Below, piece by piece: positions 22,550 to 33,989 of a DNA stretch of 64,000 nt. This stretch comes from Acanthosepion esculentum (taxonomy: Eukaryota; Mollusca; Cephalopoda; Sepiida; Sepiidae). A program made the position numbers and the translations under genes. Numbering within the stretch: the stretch's first letter is position 1; every line of letters starts with the position of its first letter. The notes beneath the pieces are model-generated. The model was given only the letters and a program-made list of their open reading frames with translations. It was not told the origin of the DNA and did no database searches. Where the stretch lies: contig OZ038482.1 in NCBI GenBank assembly GCA_964036315.1, forward strand, positions 10,352,698 to 10,416,697, in the 5' to 3' direction.

Positions 22550-24430
22550 TGATATCCTTGATATTCTATAGCCTTCATGAGTCTTTAACCATTGATTTTC
22601 TTAATTTTTCTGCTGTTTTCACTTTATCATTACCTATAGCCGTTTTTATTGTTTCCCAAAGATCTTTGTTAGCTGAATATTATTTTCCATTCTCATATAA
22701 ATCTCTTTTAATGATAGACCACAAATTTTCTATTGGATTAATATCAGGAGATGCTGAAGGACATTCCATTAGTTTGGTATCTTTTAATGAAGATGAAACT
22801 CTTTCACTGATAGACCACAAGTATCTATTGGATCTATTGGAGAAGCTGGGGACCATTAAATTAATCTATTGGAGAGGCTGGGGGCCATTAAATTAATCTA
22901 TTGGAGGGGCTGGGTGCCATTAAATTAATCTATTGGAGAGGCTGGGGCCATTAAATTAATCTATTGGAGAGGCTGGGGGCCATTAAATTAATCTATTGGA
23001 GAGGCTGGGTGCCATTAAATTAATCTATCGGAGAGGCTGGGGCCATTAAATTAATCTATTGGAGGGGATGGGGGCCATTAAATTAATCTATTGGAGAGGC
23101 TGGGGCCATTAAATTAATCTATTGGAGGGGCTGGGGCCATAAAATTAATCTATTGGAGGGACTGGGGGCCATTAAATTAATCTGGACTCTTTAAACCTTT
23201 TTGATAATAGTCAGTTTTACAGAATGTACCAACGTATTATCATACATGAATATATTCTTTATTTTAAAACTTCTTGTTTGTGACCTGTAACACTCTAAAA
23301 CATGTCTTACAATAATTCTCTGCATTTATCTTGTCATTGTAGTTGAGATTAAACCCTTTTTCCAGGCGTGCATGTGTGAAAAACCCTGTCAATGGAAGTA
23401 ACCAATTTCCAGTTTTTGAGCATGCACAAACAGAAAAAAACAGGAAATATGCATGCTGGCAACCTGAAGAGGCTAATTCTCTTTCATTTCAGGCTGAGGT
23501 TGTGATACGACACTAAAGTTAGCGCTCCATGCAATAGATGTACATGACGTAGATGTGGTGTACACTTCACTCACTCACAAATTCACCAGCAGAATAAGTT
23601 CAACTTTTCCTTCATTATTTACTGATACTCTTAAAAAAATTCCTTGAAATTTTCTCTACACGAAAGTTGTTACCGATAGAATAAATATTTCTATCTTGCT
23701 TTGTTTCACTCTTTTGTTTGTCTAGTTTCTTAACATTTTTAGTTTTTGGACAACACATGACCCTTGACTGAGTAACAACAATTTGGTGACCACGAGGTCA
23801 GCTGTGGGTTTCTTTACTTTGTATTAATTTACAGTACTATCAATCACCCTTAAAGTATCAATAGATTTACTTCCTTCAAGAAAAGCCCAAAACATTATTT
23901 CCATTATTCCACCTCCACTGGTGTCTTTTAAATCATGTGACTGTTTCTATGAAAAACCCAATATTTAACTGAGTTCATCTAGTCTAGTTTTATTCATCCC
24001 TAGAAATTACTGTTGAGAAATAAGCTTTCATGTACTTCTTTGCCCAATTTACCCATTTCTCTTTGTGATGTTTCCTTAAAGGTGGTAGTCTGGTTACTTT
24101 CATGTCGTTAGCCAATGTTCTTAATATTCTGTATCTTTTCTCTCTGTTTACATTCACAAAAAAACAGATTCTTTAAATATTTTCCTGCTGAATTAATCTA
24201 CTTTTCTTAATTACCCCTTTTTAATTTTTCTTGGGTCTCTTTTTTTGTGGCATTCTTAAAGCAAGAATTATTTTCTTATTCTTACCAATGTTTTCAATTT
24301 CTTTTTTCATTGTTCTTGGATCTTAATTTAACTTTTCACAATTTCCAACATTAATTTTACAATATCTTTTTTCTCTTTTGAGATTATATCTTTATAACCT
24401 ATGCCAATTTTTATATATCTAAAATGAAAA
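22550..24430 (-). pseudogene. Tc1/mariner transposase pseudogene, copy 1
   Basis: Reading the minus strand from 24430: an N-terminal helix-turn-helix remnant, then RLPPLRKHHKEKWVNWAKKY (about 24110-24050), then TSGGGIMEIMFWAFLEGSKS (about 23940-23870, the GGGxMVWG-like block). FMYDNTLVHSVKL (about 23250-23200) is the DNAPxH block with the second Asp, and CPSASPDINPIENLWSIIK (about 22780-22720) is the PxxSPDxNPIENLW block. These are the hallmark motifs of a Tc1-like DDE transposase in order. Frames shift often, and a minisatellite interrupts the gene before the last catalytic block. Confidence 0.8.
22832..23182. repeat. 32-bp minisatellite inside the transposase, about 11 units
   Basis: Unit ATCTATTGGAGAGGCTGGGG + GCCATTAAATTA, with small length variants. 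The minus-strand unit translates to a string like INLMAPSPSN, reminiscent of the adjacent KLMECPSASPDIN, so it probably expanded from that coding segment. Confidence 0.93.
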
Positions 24431-24728
24431 TAATAAAGACTATCACTAAATATATGGATACTTAATTAAAAGAAAAATTTTATTTAAACAAGAAATAAAC
24501 AAAAAACAGAAAACACTTATATTTTCAAAAACTTAGAAAACCCCAGGATATTCGAGAAAAATTAGCCTAAAAATAAGTCCTGTCCCTGACACCGGAAATA
24601 ACATTGTTATATTATCTTTGATACTCAGAGCTGAAAGAAAGAAAAAAGAAGGAAAAGGAATAAGGAGAGAGTATGAGGAGACAAGAAAGTTATGAAAAGG
24701 AAAAGTAGCCAGGAAATATCCTAAATAT

Positions 24729-24800
24729 GTGCACATACACACATGTACAGAGGTGTATATATATACACACACGCACACACATACACACACAAGGGAGAAA
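24729..24800. repeat. (CA)n microsatellite
   Basis: Interrupted CA run with a central TATATATA. Confidence 0.9.
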
Positions 24801-24807
24801 AAAAAAT

Positions 24808-25350
24808 CAACCTTTGAAGGGAAGTATAATAATTTTAATGACAACTCCAGATATTATTCTCCCTCCCACATGTTGTCTTCTAAGTTGTGTTGGTTGACTA
24901 TTTCCAACTCTAACCGAGTCATCAGGTTCATCCAATATAGCTCTATATTCATCACTAATAATTGCTGTTAAGAAATCACTTTTCATGTAGTTACTCATTT
25001 CTCTTTGTGATGTTTCCTTAAAGGTGGCAGTCTGGTTACTTTCATGTCGTTAGCCAATGTTCTTAATATTCTGTATCTTTTCTCTCTGTTTACATTCACT
25101 ACAACTTCTTCAGCCATCTTCTTTGTGATTAACCTCTAAATTTTTCTCAAATATATTTTTGTGACATTCTTGAAACCATTTTTCTTTCTTGTTCTTATCT
25201 TGCCTGTGTTTTCACTTTTCTTCTGGTTGTTCTTTGATCACTCTTCAACTTTTTAGCAAATTCCAACATTGCATTCCCCCATCACATGATAACTTTACAA
25301 AATTCTGTTTCTCTTTTGAGACTATATTATTCTTATGACTTATGGCAATC
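24808..25350 (-). pseudogene. Tc1/mariner transposase pseudogene, copy 2
   Basis: Closely similar to copy 1 over 24060-24160 versus 25000-25100. From 25350 on the minus strand: ISLKRETEFCKVIM and MLEFAKKLKSDQR (N-terminal domain), then MKSDFLTAIISDEYRAILDE (the SDE block with the first catalytic Asp preserved), DDSVRVGNSQPTQLRRQHVG and GRIISGVV. It is truncated after the GGGxMVW-like block, so the second half including DNAPxH and NPIENLW is missing. Confidence 0.78.
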
Positions 25351-25894
25351 TTTATATATGTGACATTCAATAATAAATATCAGTTTCCACTTTTATCACA
25401 TAAGCTGAAATTCACATTATATATTTATCATATAAATATTAGTATATCCTTAAATTTTGTAATATCAGTTGGTTAATATTAGATTGTTTCGAAAATAATG
25501 TCAGATTTTAGACTAAACCTTTTAATTGTATTCTAATAATATATTATTATAATAGTTGCACAAAAATATATTACTCATACCTAATAATTAAAGTGTCTGC
25601 TTTGTTAATTTTATATCAATCTCTTTCAGAATTTAACATTAAGCATTATATACCCTTCATCTTAAAAAGGAAGAAAAAATACTCTTTTTGGCATGAGTTC
25701 AAGATTGGTCATAATATGCTTCTCAAAATGTTCCATCTTTAACATGTTTGTCAAAGGGATTGAATGCCCCCATCTTTAAAATTTTGGGTCGCCCTAAGGC
25801 AATTGGAAACTCATATCAGTTTGATTTTTACAATCTCAGGGTTAAAAACAAGTTATATAGTATATAGTGTGTATAGGTATGTAGAATATAATGG
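25351..25894. other. AT-rich sequence without recognised feature
   Basis: No feature was recognised. It separates the transposase relics from SINE-D. Confidence 0.4.
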
Positions 25895-26215
25895 GCACAT
25901 AGCTGAGCAGTTAGAATGTTTGCATTCTGACAATGAGACCTGGGTTCCAATCTCACCACAGTCGATTTGTCAAGAAGGAGACTTCCTGATGTTATCTGAC
26001 TGGAGGGGTCAATCCCAGCATGCAGCACCCTTGGAAAGTGCCTGAAAACCATACCACGGGTTGACCCAAGCTGTGTGAGTGTAATTGGGTAGACAGAACC
26101 CTTGGGTGTCGTTGATAGCTGTACTAGCACAAAGTCACAAGTCATTGTGGCAGATGGCTTGAGAGTGCTGGCCTGGTTCAAACTGTTGATCACACAAGAT
26201 AATACACTCTTTCCT
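25895..26215 (+). repeat. SINE-D copy with intact promoter boxes
   Basis: The tRNA-like head has box A TAGCTGAGCAGTTAGA and box B GGGTTCCAATCTC. The body includes GATTTGTCAAGAAGGAGAC, GGGTTGACCCAAGC and CACAAGTCATTGTGGCAGA, and the copy ends AGAAACTGTAACT. The second copy is at 17905-18235. A further 170 bp (26216-26385) may be an attached tail that the other copy lacks. Confidence 0.75.
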
Positions 26216-26394
26216 AGAAACTGTAACTAAGGTCTGCTCAGCATAGTTGCAGTATAAACCACAGGTGGGCTCTGTGGGTGTTGAATAAACACAATTGTGC
26301 CTGAACCAGCGACTATAATAGGGATTGGCTAGCCACCCTAGTAGACAGGTATCCTTGAATACGAGTGACCAGCTATGCATGTAGAATATAGGTA

Positions 26395-26925
26395 TACATA
26401 GGTACTGATATACCTATACACTATATACTATGTATTTAGACATGATATATCTATATACCATAATGCATTAGTCAAAACAGTTAAAAACTAACAACAATGT
26501 GGAAAATTAGTTCAGAAGACTTATGAAATCAAAGCATTGACTCCTTATAGAATACTTTCTCATTTTCTGATCATTTCACTCTAAGCAAGGCAATAAAGTT
26601 ACTAAGATGCCAAAAATTTACTGAGGATGAAAGGAAACTGAGAAAACATTACTGCAGAGAAAGAACAGGATTCAAAGAGACAAATGTAGATTGACTTTAT
26701 ACAACACACCTTTATAGTATATACCTATTTACTATATACTTATATACTATATAGTTTATAGGTATCCACTATATAGATATATAGTGTATATATGCTATCT
26801 ATAGGCATATAATGCATACAGACTATATATGTCAATACTATATACCCACACACTATATATTTTATTATATACCTATATACCTATACACTATATACCAAAA
26901 TACTATATAATTATATACTCTTAGG
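26395..26925. repeat. Degenerate TATAC-rich low-complexity DNA
   Basis: Many variants of ATACCTATATACTATATA with non-repeat DNA between 26460 and 26700. Probably a decayed minisatellite. Confidence 0.6.
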
Positions 26926-27630
26926 TACCTAATACAAGGAGCGGTCTTAATAATTGGGGAGGGGGCATATTTTTTCTCAATATGCAGTAAACAGGTGGGG
27001 GCTGTCGTAATAAAATCAGAAAACAATTGAAAGGGACAAAAAGTGTGAAATTAATAAATGGTGGTTTTAATAAGTTTGTAGGGTTGGAGAATTTCCTAAA
27101 CAAATGCATCTGTCTCATATATTAGACACCTAAGAATAATACTGTAATGAACAATTACATAGTAGTAAACAAGTCAGAGTGGCTTGCATCCAGTGTAAAG
27201 GAAAATAATAACTTCCTTAGCTCAATACATGACACGTAGCATCAACGTTTTTTTTTTCCTTTGAAAATGGCATGAATGTCCCCCACCCCCAAGTTACTCC
27301 GGAAGTGCATGATTCTGAAACATTGGCTTTTATACAGCTTAGCACGGTTTGACCAATACCAATCCACGCACTGATTGGTCGGACTGGAGGATGATATTTG
27401 ATTGTGTGACTGAAGATGAAGCCAAGAACAATGATCGGTCAGTCGGCCATGGTTTTGGCATAATAAAAAGGGGAGCAATGAGAAGTAGGTGGTTATTTTT
27501 ATGCTTGTGACATATACGCGAATTCGAGAATGGTGTATTCAGAAAGAGCATTCGGTATTGTATGAGTGGCATCTGCGGGATAGAACCTCATTTAACTGCA
27601 ACTACATACTAATATATTATATACCTATAT
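26926..27630. other. Unassigned sequence
   Basis: Two overlapping minus-strand frames of 77-78 codons (27242-27572) resemble nothing known to me and have no family hallmark. No RNA or repeat was recognised. Confidence 0.4.
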
Positions 27631-27644
27631 AATAGTTAGCATTA

Positions 27645-27902
27645 TCTGTCTATATTTCTGAGATGAGGTATTATGTACACTATTTACATTATTTGGACTA
27701 TTTTCCTCATCTTTGTCGCCATATCTATTACAACCACCTGAAGAAGGCACGTGGAACTAGCACAGTCTACCTCAGTGAGCAAAATAAAGGGTTCGGTTTG
27801 ACATTCCAACCACCTGAAGAAGGCCGGAGCGTACAACAGCTGAAACGTAATAAATATGGCGGCAAAGATGAGGACAATAGTCTGAATAATGTAAATAGTG
27901 TA
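27645..27902. mobile_element. Short composite foldback element with target duplication
   Basis: Left end TCTGTCTATATTTCTGAGAT...ACTATTTACATT; right end AAAGATGAGGACAATAGTCT...GTAAATAGTGTA. The inner arms are reverse complements (27675-27730 and 27850-27900). Flanks: AATAGTTAGCATTA (27631-27644) and AATAGCTAGCATTA (27903-27916), a 14-bp duplication with one mismatch. The tRNA-like head is deleted compared with the 35874 copy. Confidence 0.78.
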
Positions 27903-27964
27903 AATAGCTAGCATTAATTCAAATATATTTAGTGAAAAAACAATTAGTATTTACACCATGCAGA

Positions 27965-28245
27965 CAAATAATTATTTTCCAAGCATGTTTTAGATGTGGC
28001 ACAAGGCCGAAAGTATGGGGCACCCAGTGAGGATCAAACTCACTAGTTAGTTGTAACTGTTCTAGCGAGACAAGCTTGCTAACCATTACACCGCCTCAAG
28101 TTGCTCAAATATAGTGATTTTCTAAGCATTGCTTAGATGTGGCACAAGGCCAAAAGTATGGGGCACCTTGTGAGGATCAAACTCACTAGTCAGTTGTAAT
28201 TGTTCTAGCGAGACAAGCTTGCTAACCATTACACCACACCAAGGT
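27965..28245 (-). repeat. Two tandem tRNA-derived SINE-E copies
   Basis: Minus strand: GGTGTAATGGTTAGCAAGC (box A) and GAGTTTGATCCTCAC (box B), then GGTGCCCCATACTTTCGGCC. The two copies (about 27965-28095 and 28128-28245) are about 90% identical and point the same way. Confidence 0.75.
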
Positions 28246-28269
28246 GCCCTACCATGCAGACAAATAGAC

Positions 28270-28620
28270 TGAATGCCAGATCAAATTTTTTTGTAATAAT
28301 CTCTTGAGTGACTAATTTTTTTTTTAATTCTTTTTTTTAAGCTTATCACCCGAAGCAAGGCTGGAAGCCACTAGCATGCAAGGGGTTACAGAAGGTTTGG
28401 AGGAAGAGCAGATAGGTGTGGTAAAGGAGAGGATGTGGAGAAAGATAGTGGATCGATCAAGGCAAGGGGTTACAGAAGATTTGGAGCGAGAGCAGATAGG
28501 AATGAAAGGTGAAAGGATGTGGAGAAGGGAAGAGGATAGATCAAGGCAACTGGAGATGTCGATTGACGTTACCCTTAAATAGTTGGAGATTGTATTTGTC
28601 ACGGAAGTTGCCACTGAAAT
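28270..28620 (-). pseudogene. LINE-B 3' end with internal duplication
   Basis: Minus strand: GGTAACGTCAATCGACATCT (the N-VNRHL end of ORF2), then a 3' region with CTGTAACCCCTTGC repeated (28380-28395 and 28455-28475), a GGCTTCCAGCCTTGCTTCGG block and an A-rich terminus. A segment of about 80 bp is duplicated in tandem. The plus-strand 68- and 84-codon frames are shadows. Confidence 0.65.
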
Positions 28621-28624
28621 CTCT

Positions 28625-30760
28625 TGCAAAAGGCAAGACAGTAGGCTCTTATTTCATACATATTGCAAGTCCTTAGAGATATACAATAAAAAGAAAGCTG
28701 CTATCAGACTTAATAAAAAAAACTGCATTTCCATTTTCAGTTTAACTTTATCACATGGCCAAGAAGTTCCCAAAGTATCAAATGTTCAGAGAAAGTGGGG
28801 GGGGGAGTTGTCAGATACAGAATATCTGAGATTTTGAAGTGCATTGTCAAAGAACCTATCAATACCATCTGCGATTTTGTTAGCTTTGCCATTAAAACAT
28901 GACTACTTGTCTTGTTCTCATATTTTTACTTGAAGAAATGACTCAGTTTCTAAAGGATTTTAAATTTCCATGATGACGACATGAACTAAGATGAAGATGT
29001 ATTTAGTTATTATGATGAACATAAAGAGAATCTGAAAAGTGTCAAGCTGGCTCTGTGAATGAAACTATGGAAACTGGATCTGGTGATCTTTTCTTTTTTT
29101 TAAAAATGTTGATTGTCGTCTGCTGTTGTCATTTGGTGTGAATAGAAGCAAAAACTTCCGGACCAACTTGGATGAAAGAGGAAAAGTCAAAACAAGAAAT
29201 TCTTCTCACGTTTTGCCCCCTGATACAAACACTAATCATCAAAAATATCTAACCTGAGAAACAAATGAATTATTATCATCATTCCACATGCTTTTCAGAC
29301 TAACATCCTCATCTTTGTTGGTTTCATAACTATGTAAACATTGAGATTTGTTGTTATTATGTGAAAGTTTTAAATGGTTTGCAGGGATATAGAAGGCAAT
29401 TATTGGTAGATATAAATCAAATATGTCACATGACGGATGCTTAATGACACCACTTCATACAGTGACAAAAGTGGCAAGTCATTCAATTTGTTTACAGCAG
29501 CCCAACCAAGAAGTTGATTTCTTTAAAAGCTGGCAAAAGCTAAATTTGCCTCCCCTGCAGCTTACATGGCACCTTTTCCTTTTGGGGAGATATCTTCCTC
29601 AGATATAGAAGGAAACTCCGGTTTGCAGTACTCAATTTGGTAAAACCCAAAACTCACTGTTTCCCCATTATGGAATATGCCCTCACCTGGAACATAGTAG
29701 ATGAATTTGGCCCACTTGAATCTGGAGTCCAAAACATAGCTCCTTCAAACACGGGAATATTTCCCTATGTTATATTTAAGACCCTTCCTTATTGGTTCTT
29801 TTTACACTCTGCTTTGCTGCGTAAATATATGTTATTTTCTCTGCACAAGAGACATGTAATTATATATATATATATATGTATGTCTTACTCATATAAAAGT
29901 CTCTCTGAGAACAAAGCATGTCTGTCATTCCTTTTCCTTCCAGCTATTCTAATCCATCCATGAACTATTGTGTTGTTATATCATGGATATAATAATGCCC
30001 ATAATAGGGGAAATAAAAAAAAGGGAGAATAAACCTTTCTACTGTAGCTCTCTCCTGTTATAAAGTCATTATTGTGACTTCAGGAGATACTTGGACTAAT
30101 ATCCTAATCTTTATTAGTTTTATAATTGTTTTGACCAATATATTCTTTGCTCTTCATTGAAGACTTTCAACAGCAACAACAACGAGAATGGATGCACATG
30201 AGACTCAAAGAAAGCATAATGACATAATCAAAATGTCGGCATTCTACTCTACTTCAAACAAAAATTTAGAAAGAAACCCTCAACCATACTACAAAGACCA
30301 ACAACAGTGAACTTATTTGTCTGAAAAACTTTAGAAATTTTAACCAAAAATAGCACTGGCTGCTCAGTCAGTGAATGCTGAATGTTTCCTTATAAGTAAA
30401 TAGTTAATAAGACCATTACTATTATGATTGCATGTGTAATTCAAATATAACATTAACATGTCTATTATAAGAACAACTGACATGCACGAGAGGATTAAGT
30501 TAGCCTTATATTTTTGGAAGGTTAAAATTTTTCATAAAAAATTCTGATGCATGGTGAATCACCAGGAAATGAACATGCTAGAAAAGTCATATGTTTTCCG
30601 AAAATTAAATTTGATAAAAAGGAAAAAAGTCCACAATATCAGTTAATTTGTAGTGAGTCCTGATGAAAATAATATATAAAAATAAAATATATAAATGAAA
30701 AATAGAAAGAATTCAAAATAAAATAAGGTAGTTACATTTTCCTTTAAAACCCTTATCTCT
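28625..30760. other. Mostly unassigned DNA
   Basis: Two short decayed composite-element tails are visible: 29295-29355 (ACTAACATCCTCATCTTTGT) and 30085-30130 (GACTAATATCCTAATCTTTA). A possible but very decayed LINE fragment lies at 29620-29960. A TA run is at 29861-29879. Nothing else was recognised. Confidence 0.4.
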
Positions 30761-30762
30761 TT

Positions 30763-30777
30763 CTTTCTACTCCTCTC

Positions 30778-30811
<34 letters not shown>

Positions 30812-30838
30812 ACTAAAGTCATCTCTCTATGCTTCTCT
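30763..30838. repeat. (CT)n-rich microsatellite
   Basis: CT and CTGTCT repeats. The minus-strand frame through it gives only RE/RD runs. Confidence 0.85.
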
Positions 30839-30839
30839 C

Positions 30840-31715
30840 TCAACTAACAAGAAGGCAACCCTCAAATAAAAAGAGGAAGAAGAAGAGAAAAGTGAACTCG
30901 GCCAAAAACACTGGCAGTTTGCAGGAGTGGAAATTACATATTTGTGACTGAAAAATACCAAACATCAGGGAGGCTCCATGCATAACTTCCATTATAAAAT
31001 AAATAAAAAAGAAAGAAATATAAAAGTAAAATAATTTGGCCAATGAAAACATTGACACAAAAAGATTTTTGATGATTAGCTGAAACCAAAGAGCCAACCA
31101 TAAATGTTGAGCCTATTCAAAAGTGTATAAAACATGATACCTCAAGGCTACCAGACAGAGGACACAGAGAAGAGAAGGAGACCAGGAGAGGATGGAACAA
31201 AAGAATTCTACCATGCATAATGCATGAAGAAACAGTTAAGAGGTCATCTACCACTGACATTTTCGCCCAGTTTCAGAGCCAAAGGGGATGCAGCAGATTG
31301 ACATCTGACCTAATTTCTGACATTACGACCATGGTCTTGTTTCAAAATGCCAAAACAGACATTTCTTCAGACTGGTATCAATATCCACTTTGTTAACAAA
31401 GTTTCTGTTATGTCAAATATGAAAGGACTCAAACATCACTGTAAAGAAAACAAAGAAATATATTATTCATTTTATTTTAATCCCTTGAGTTAATCCGTTT
31501 TTTAACCTATGTTTCTGATAAACATCACTAAGAATATCTATAATATATATCCCACAAAATATACTGGATAAATAGCAATACTTGATTCAAATATATCAGA
31601 GAAAAATTGTGGGGTAATATGATCTATAAAATTCTATATATCAAAAAATTTGGGTAACTGAATGGCAAAGTGGTAAATTTCTATGTCAAGCATTTAATCC
31701 TCATCAGACTAAAGT
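30840..31715. other. Unassigned sequence
   Basis: No supported feature. Short frames lack any recognisable motif. Confidence 0.4.
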
Positions 31716-31718
31716 CAT

Positions 31719-32000
31719 GGCTTATTGATGGTCTTTTATAAAGTCATATCCCTTTTGATGGACTTCTATAAAGTCATGTCTTTATTGATGGAATTCTATA
31801 AAGTCATGTGCTTATTGATGGACTTCTATAAAGTCTTGTGCTTCTTGATGGACTTCTGTAAAGTCATGTCCTTATTGATGGACTTCTATAAAGTCTTGTG
31901 CTTATTGATGGACTTCTATAAAGTCATGTCCTTATTGATGGATTCCTATAAAGTCATGTGCTTATTGATGGATTCCTATAAAGTCATGTCCTTATTGAGA
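31719..32000. repeat. 30-bp minisatellite, about 9 units
   Basis: Unit TTATTGATGGACTTCTATAA + AGTCATGTCC. Because 30 is divisible by three, a 141-codon frame stays open (repeating LLMDFYKVMS). The part beyond the array has no recognisable domain, so I do not call a gene. Confidence 0.95.
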
Positions 32001-32254
32001 TCCGCTGATCTCATCTTCTTTTCCAACTCTTTTGGTTTTAGCGCTGTTGTTCTTAAATATCTCCACATTGTGACACCAGAATTTGTGTCCAAGTTCTGTC
32101 AACATGTCACCTTTCTTACCAAATCTTTAGCATTAACACTCAATGCATAATTACTTACTTTATTCTGATGAAGTCCTTTTAGAGGAAGAAACGCATTACA
32201 TAGAAAAAGAAATTATATAAATCAGACTTTGATATACAAAGTGGGTATTTAGTT

Positions 32255-33180
32255 CCCAAATAGTCATCTACGCAGACAACACTATTATTTACTCCTGTCT
32301 CAATAGTAAATCTGGTATTGCTGACAAAGCTAAGCTGGCCATTGGTCTCAAAAAGGACCTTCAATCTGTGGTTGACTGGGGCAAGAAATAGCTTATAAAC
32401 TTTAATGCCTCCAAAACGAAACTGCTCTCAGTTAGCCACCATAGAGAACCTTCCTGCCTCCTACCAGCATAGCTGATGCCCAACTCCATGTGAGCATCTC
32501 TCTGCACCTGCTTGGTCTCATGCCTTCCACTGATGTGAGGTGGAACAACTACATTGAATCAATAGCTTCATCTACCGCAAGGAAAGTTGGTTCACTGTGT
32601 CATGCCAGAAGGTTTTTCTCACCAGAGTCCATCCTTCAAATCTACAAATCTACCATTTGTCCTTGTATTGAATACTGTTGCCATATATGGTCTGGTGCTT
32701 CTGCTATTCATCTCGGGGTCCTCAAAAAAATCCAGAGACGGATATGCAATGTGATAATTTCCTGATCCGGTATCTTTTCTACAGTCACTTTCTCACAGGT
32801 GTGATGTGGCCTCCCCTCTGTCTTTACAAATATTTTCATGGCAACTGCTCTGACAACCTACTTTCACTGCTACTGGGTTGGCATCTCGGTCCCATCCTTT
32901 CACTATCAAAATAGTTAAATGTAACTGCCTCTTCTATTCCAACAGCTTCTCTCACACTTCCCGACAGTGGAACTCCCTCTCTCCTACTTGCTTCCCTGAT
33001 AGCTATAATCTTCAAATATTCAAGTGTAATATCAATCGACATCTTCTGATGCCTTGATCCTGATCGCCGTCCTTCTCTATATCCTTTCCTCAAACACCCC
33101 TCTTTACTCTTGCTCTCACTCTCTGTAACCCCTTGTGTGCTAGTGGCACACCCGACTTGCTTGGGGTGAAATGCTTAAAA
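32255..33180 (+). pseudogene. LINE-B ORF2, reverse transcriptase motif to 3' end
   Basis: Starts inside the reverse transcriptase: VIYADNTIIYSCLNSKSG at 32263, where the YADD box has become YADN (32269-32280). Then WGKK and NFNASKTKLLSVSHHRE, ARRFFSPESILQIYKSTICP, CIEYCCHIWSGASAIHLGVL, KIQRR, then VKCNCLFYSNSFSHTSRQWN, SLSPTCFPDSYNLQIFKCN and INRHLLMP. The 3' tail ends GGGGTGAAATGCTTAAAAAAATG. There are multiple frame changes and a mutated catalytic residue. It is 5' truncated, and its last 210 bp enter a tandem array. Confidence 0.85.
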
Positions 33181-33892
33181 AAATGTTTCCTCTCTTCATT
33201 CAATTTAATCTGATTATTAAACCAGCCATTCTTTTATATTATTCTACCTCTGTCCCATAATGATTGTTCCATTGAGTCATTGAAATTTGTGCAAAAATGG
33301 AACAATCATTATGGGACAGAGATGGGAACTCCCTTCCTCCTACTTGCTTCCCTGATAGCTATACTCTTCAAATATTCAAGTGTAATATCAATCGACATCT
33401 TCTGATGCCTTGATCCTGATCCCCGTCCTTCTCTATATCCTTTCCTCAAACACCCCTCTTTACTCTTGCTCTCACTCGCTGTAACCCCTTGTGCGTTAGT
33501 GGCACACCCGACTTGCTTGGGGTGAAATGCTTAAAAAAATGTTTCCTCTCTTCATTCAATTGAATCTGATTATTAAACCAGCCATTCTTCTAGATTATTC
33601 TACCTCTGTCCCATAATGATTGTTCCATTGAGTCTATGAAATTTGTGCAAAAATGGAACAATCATTATGGGACAGAGATGGGAACTCCCTTCCTCCTACT
33701 TGCTTCCCTGATAGCTATAATCTTCAAATATTCAAGTGTAATATCAATCGACATCTTCTGATGCCTTGATCCTGATCCCCGTCCTTCTCTATATCCTTTC
33801 CTCAAACACCCCTCTTTACTCTTGCTCTCACTCGCTGTAACCCCTTGTGCGTTAGTGGCACACCCGACTTGCTTGGGGTGAAATGCTTAAAA
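32971..33892 (+). repeat. 356-bp tandem repeat (2.6 units) of the LINE-B 3' end
   Basis: Starts at 32971, 33327 and 33683 mark an exact 356-bp period. Each unit holds the last ORF2 codons, the 3' tail and, in the first two units, a short palindromic insert. Units are more than 97% identical. Confidence 0.95.
33248..33322. repeat. 25-bp-arm palindrome inside the 356-bp unit
   Basis: CTCTGTCCCATAATGATTGT and its reverse complement ACAATCATTATGGGACAGAG surround about 25 bp. A second copy is at 33603-33679. It looks like a minimal MITE with both terminal repeats and almost nothing inside. Confidence 0.8.
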
Positions 33893-33989
33893 AAAAAGAC
33901 GTATGTGACTAACAGGAGGAGGTAGGAGATTGTAAACATGTTACAGGCCTCAAGTAAACCATGAAATACGCAGGCCGGTTTACTCACAC

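Noticed and set aside
22492..22896. 134-codon plus-strand frame
   Set aside because: Antisense of the Tc1-like transposase (SPDINPIENLW on the minus strand).
29620..29963. LINE fragment (IMEYALTWN-like segment)
   Set aside because: Only one weak motif resembling RP.MEY..L.W, with no consistent neighbours.
31725..32150. 141-codon plus-strand frame
   Set aside because: The first two-thirds are a 30-bp repeat whose length keeps the frame open; the remainder has no domain.
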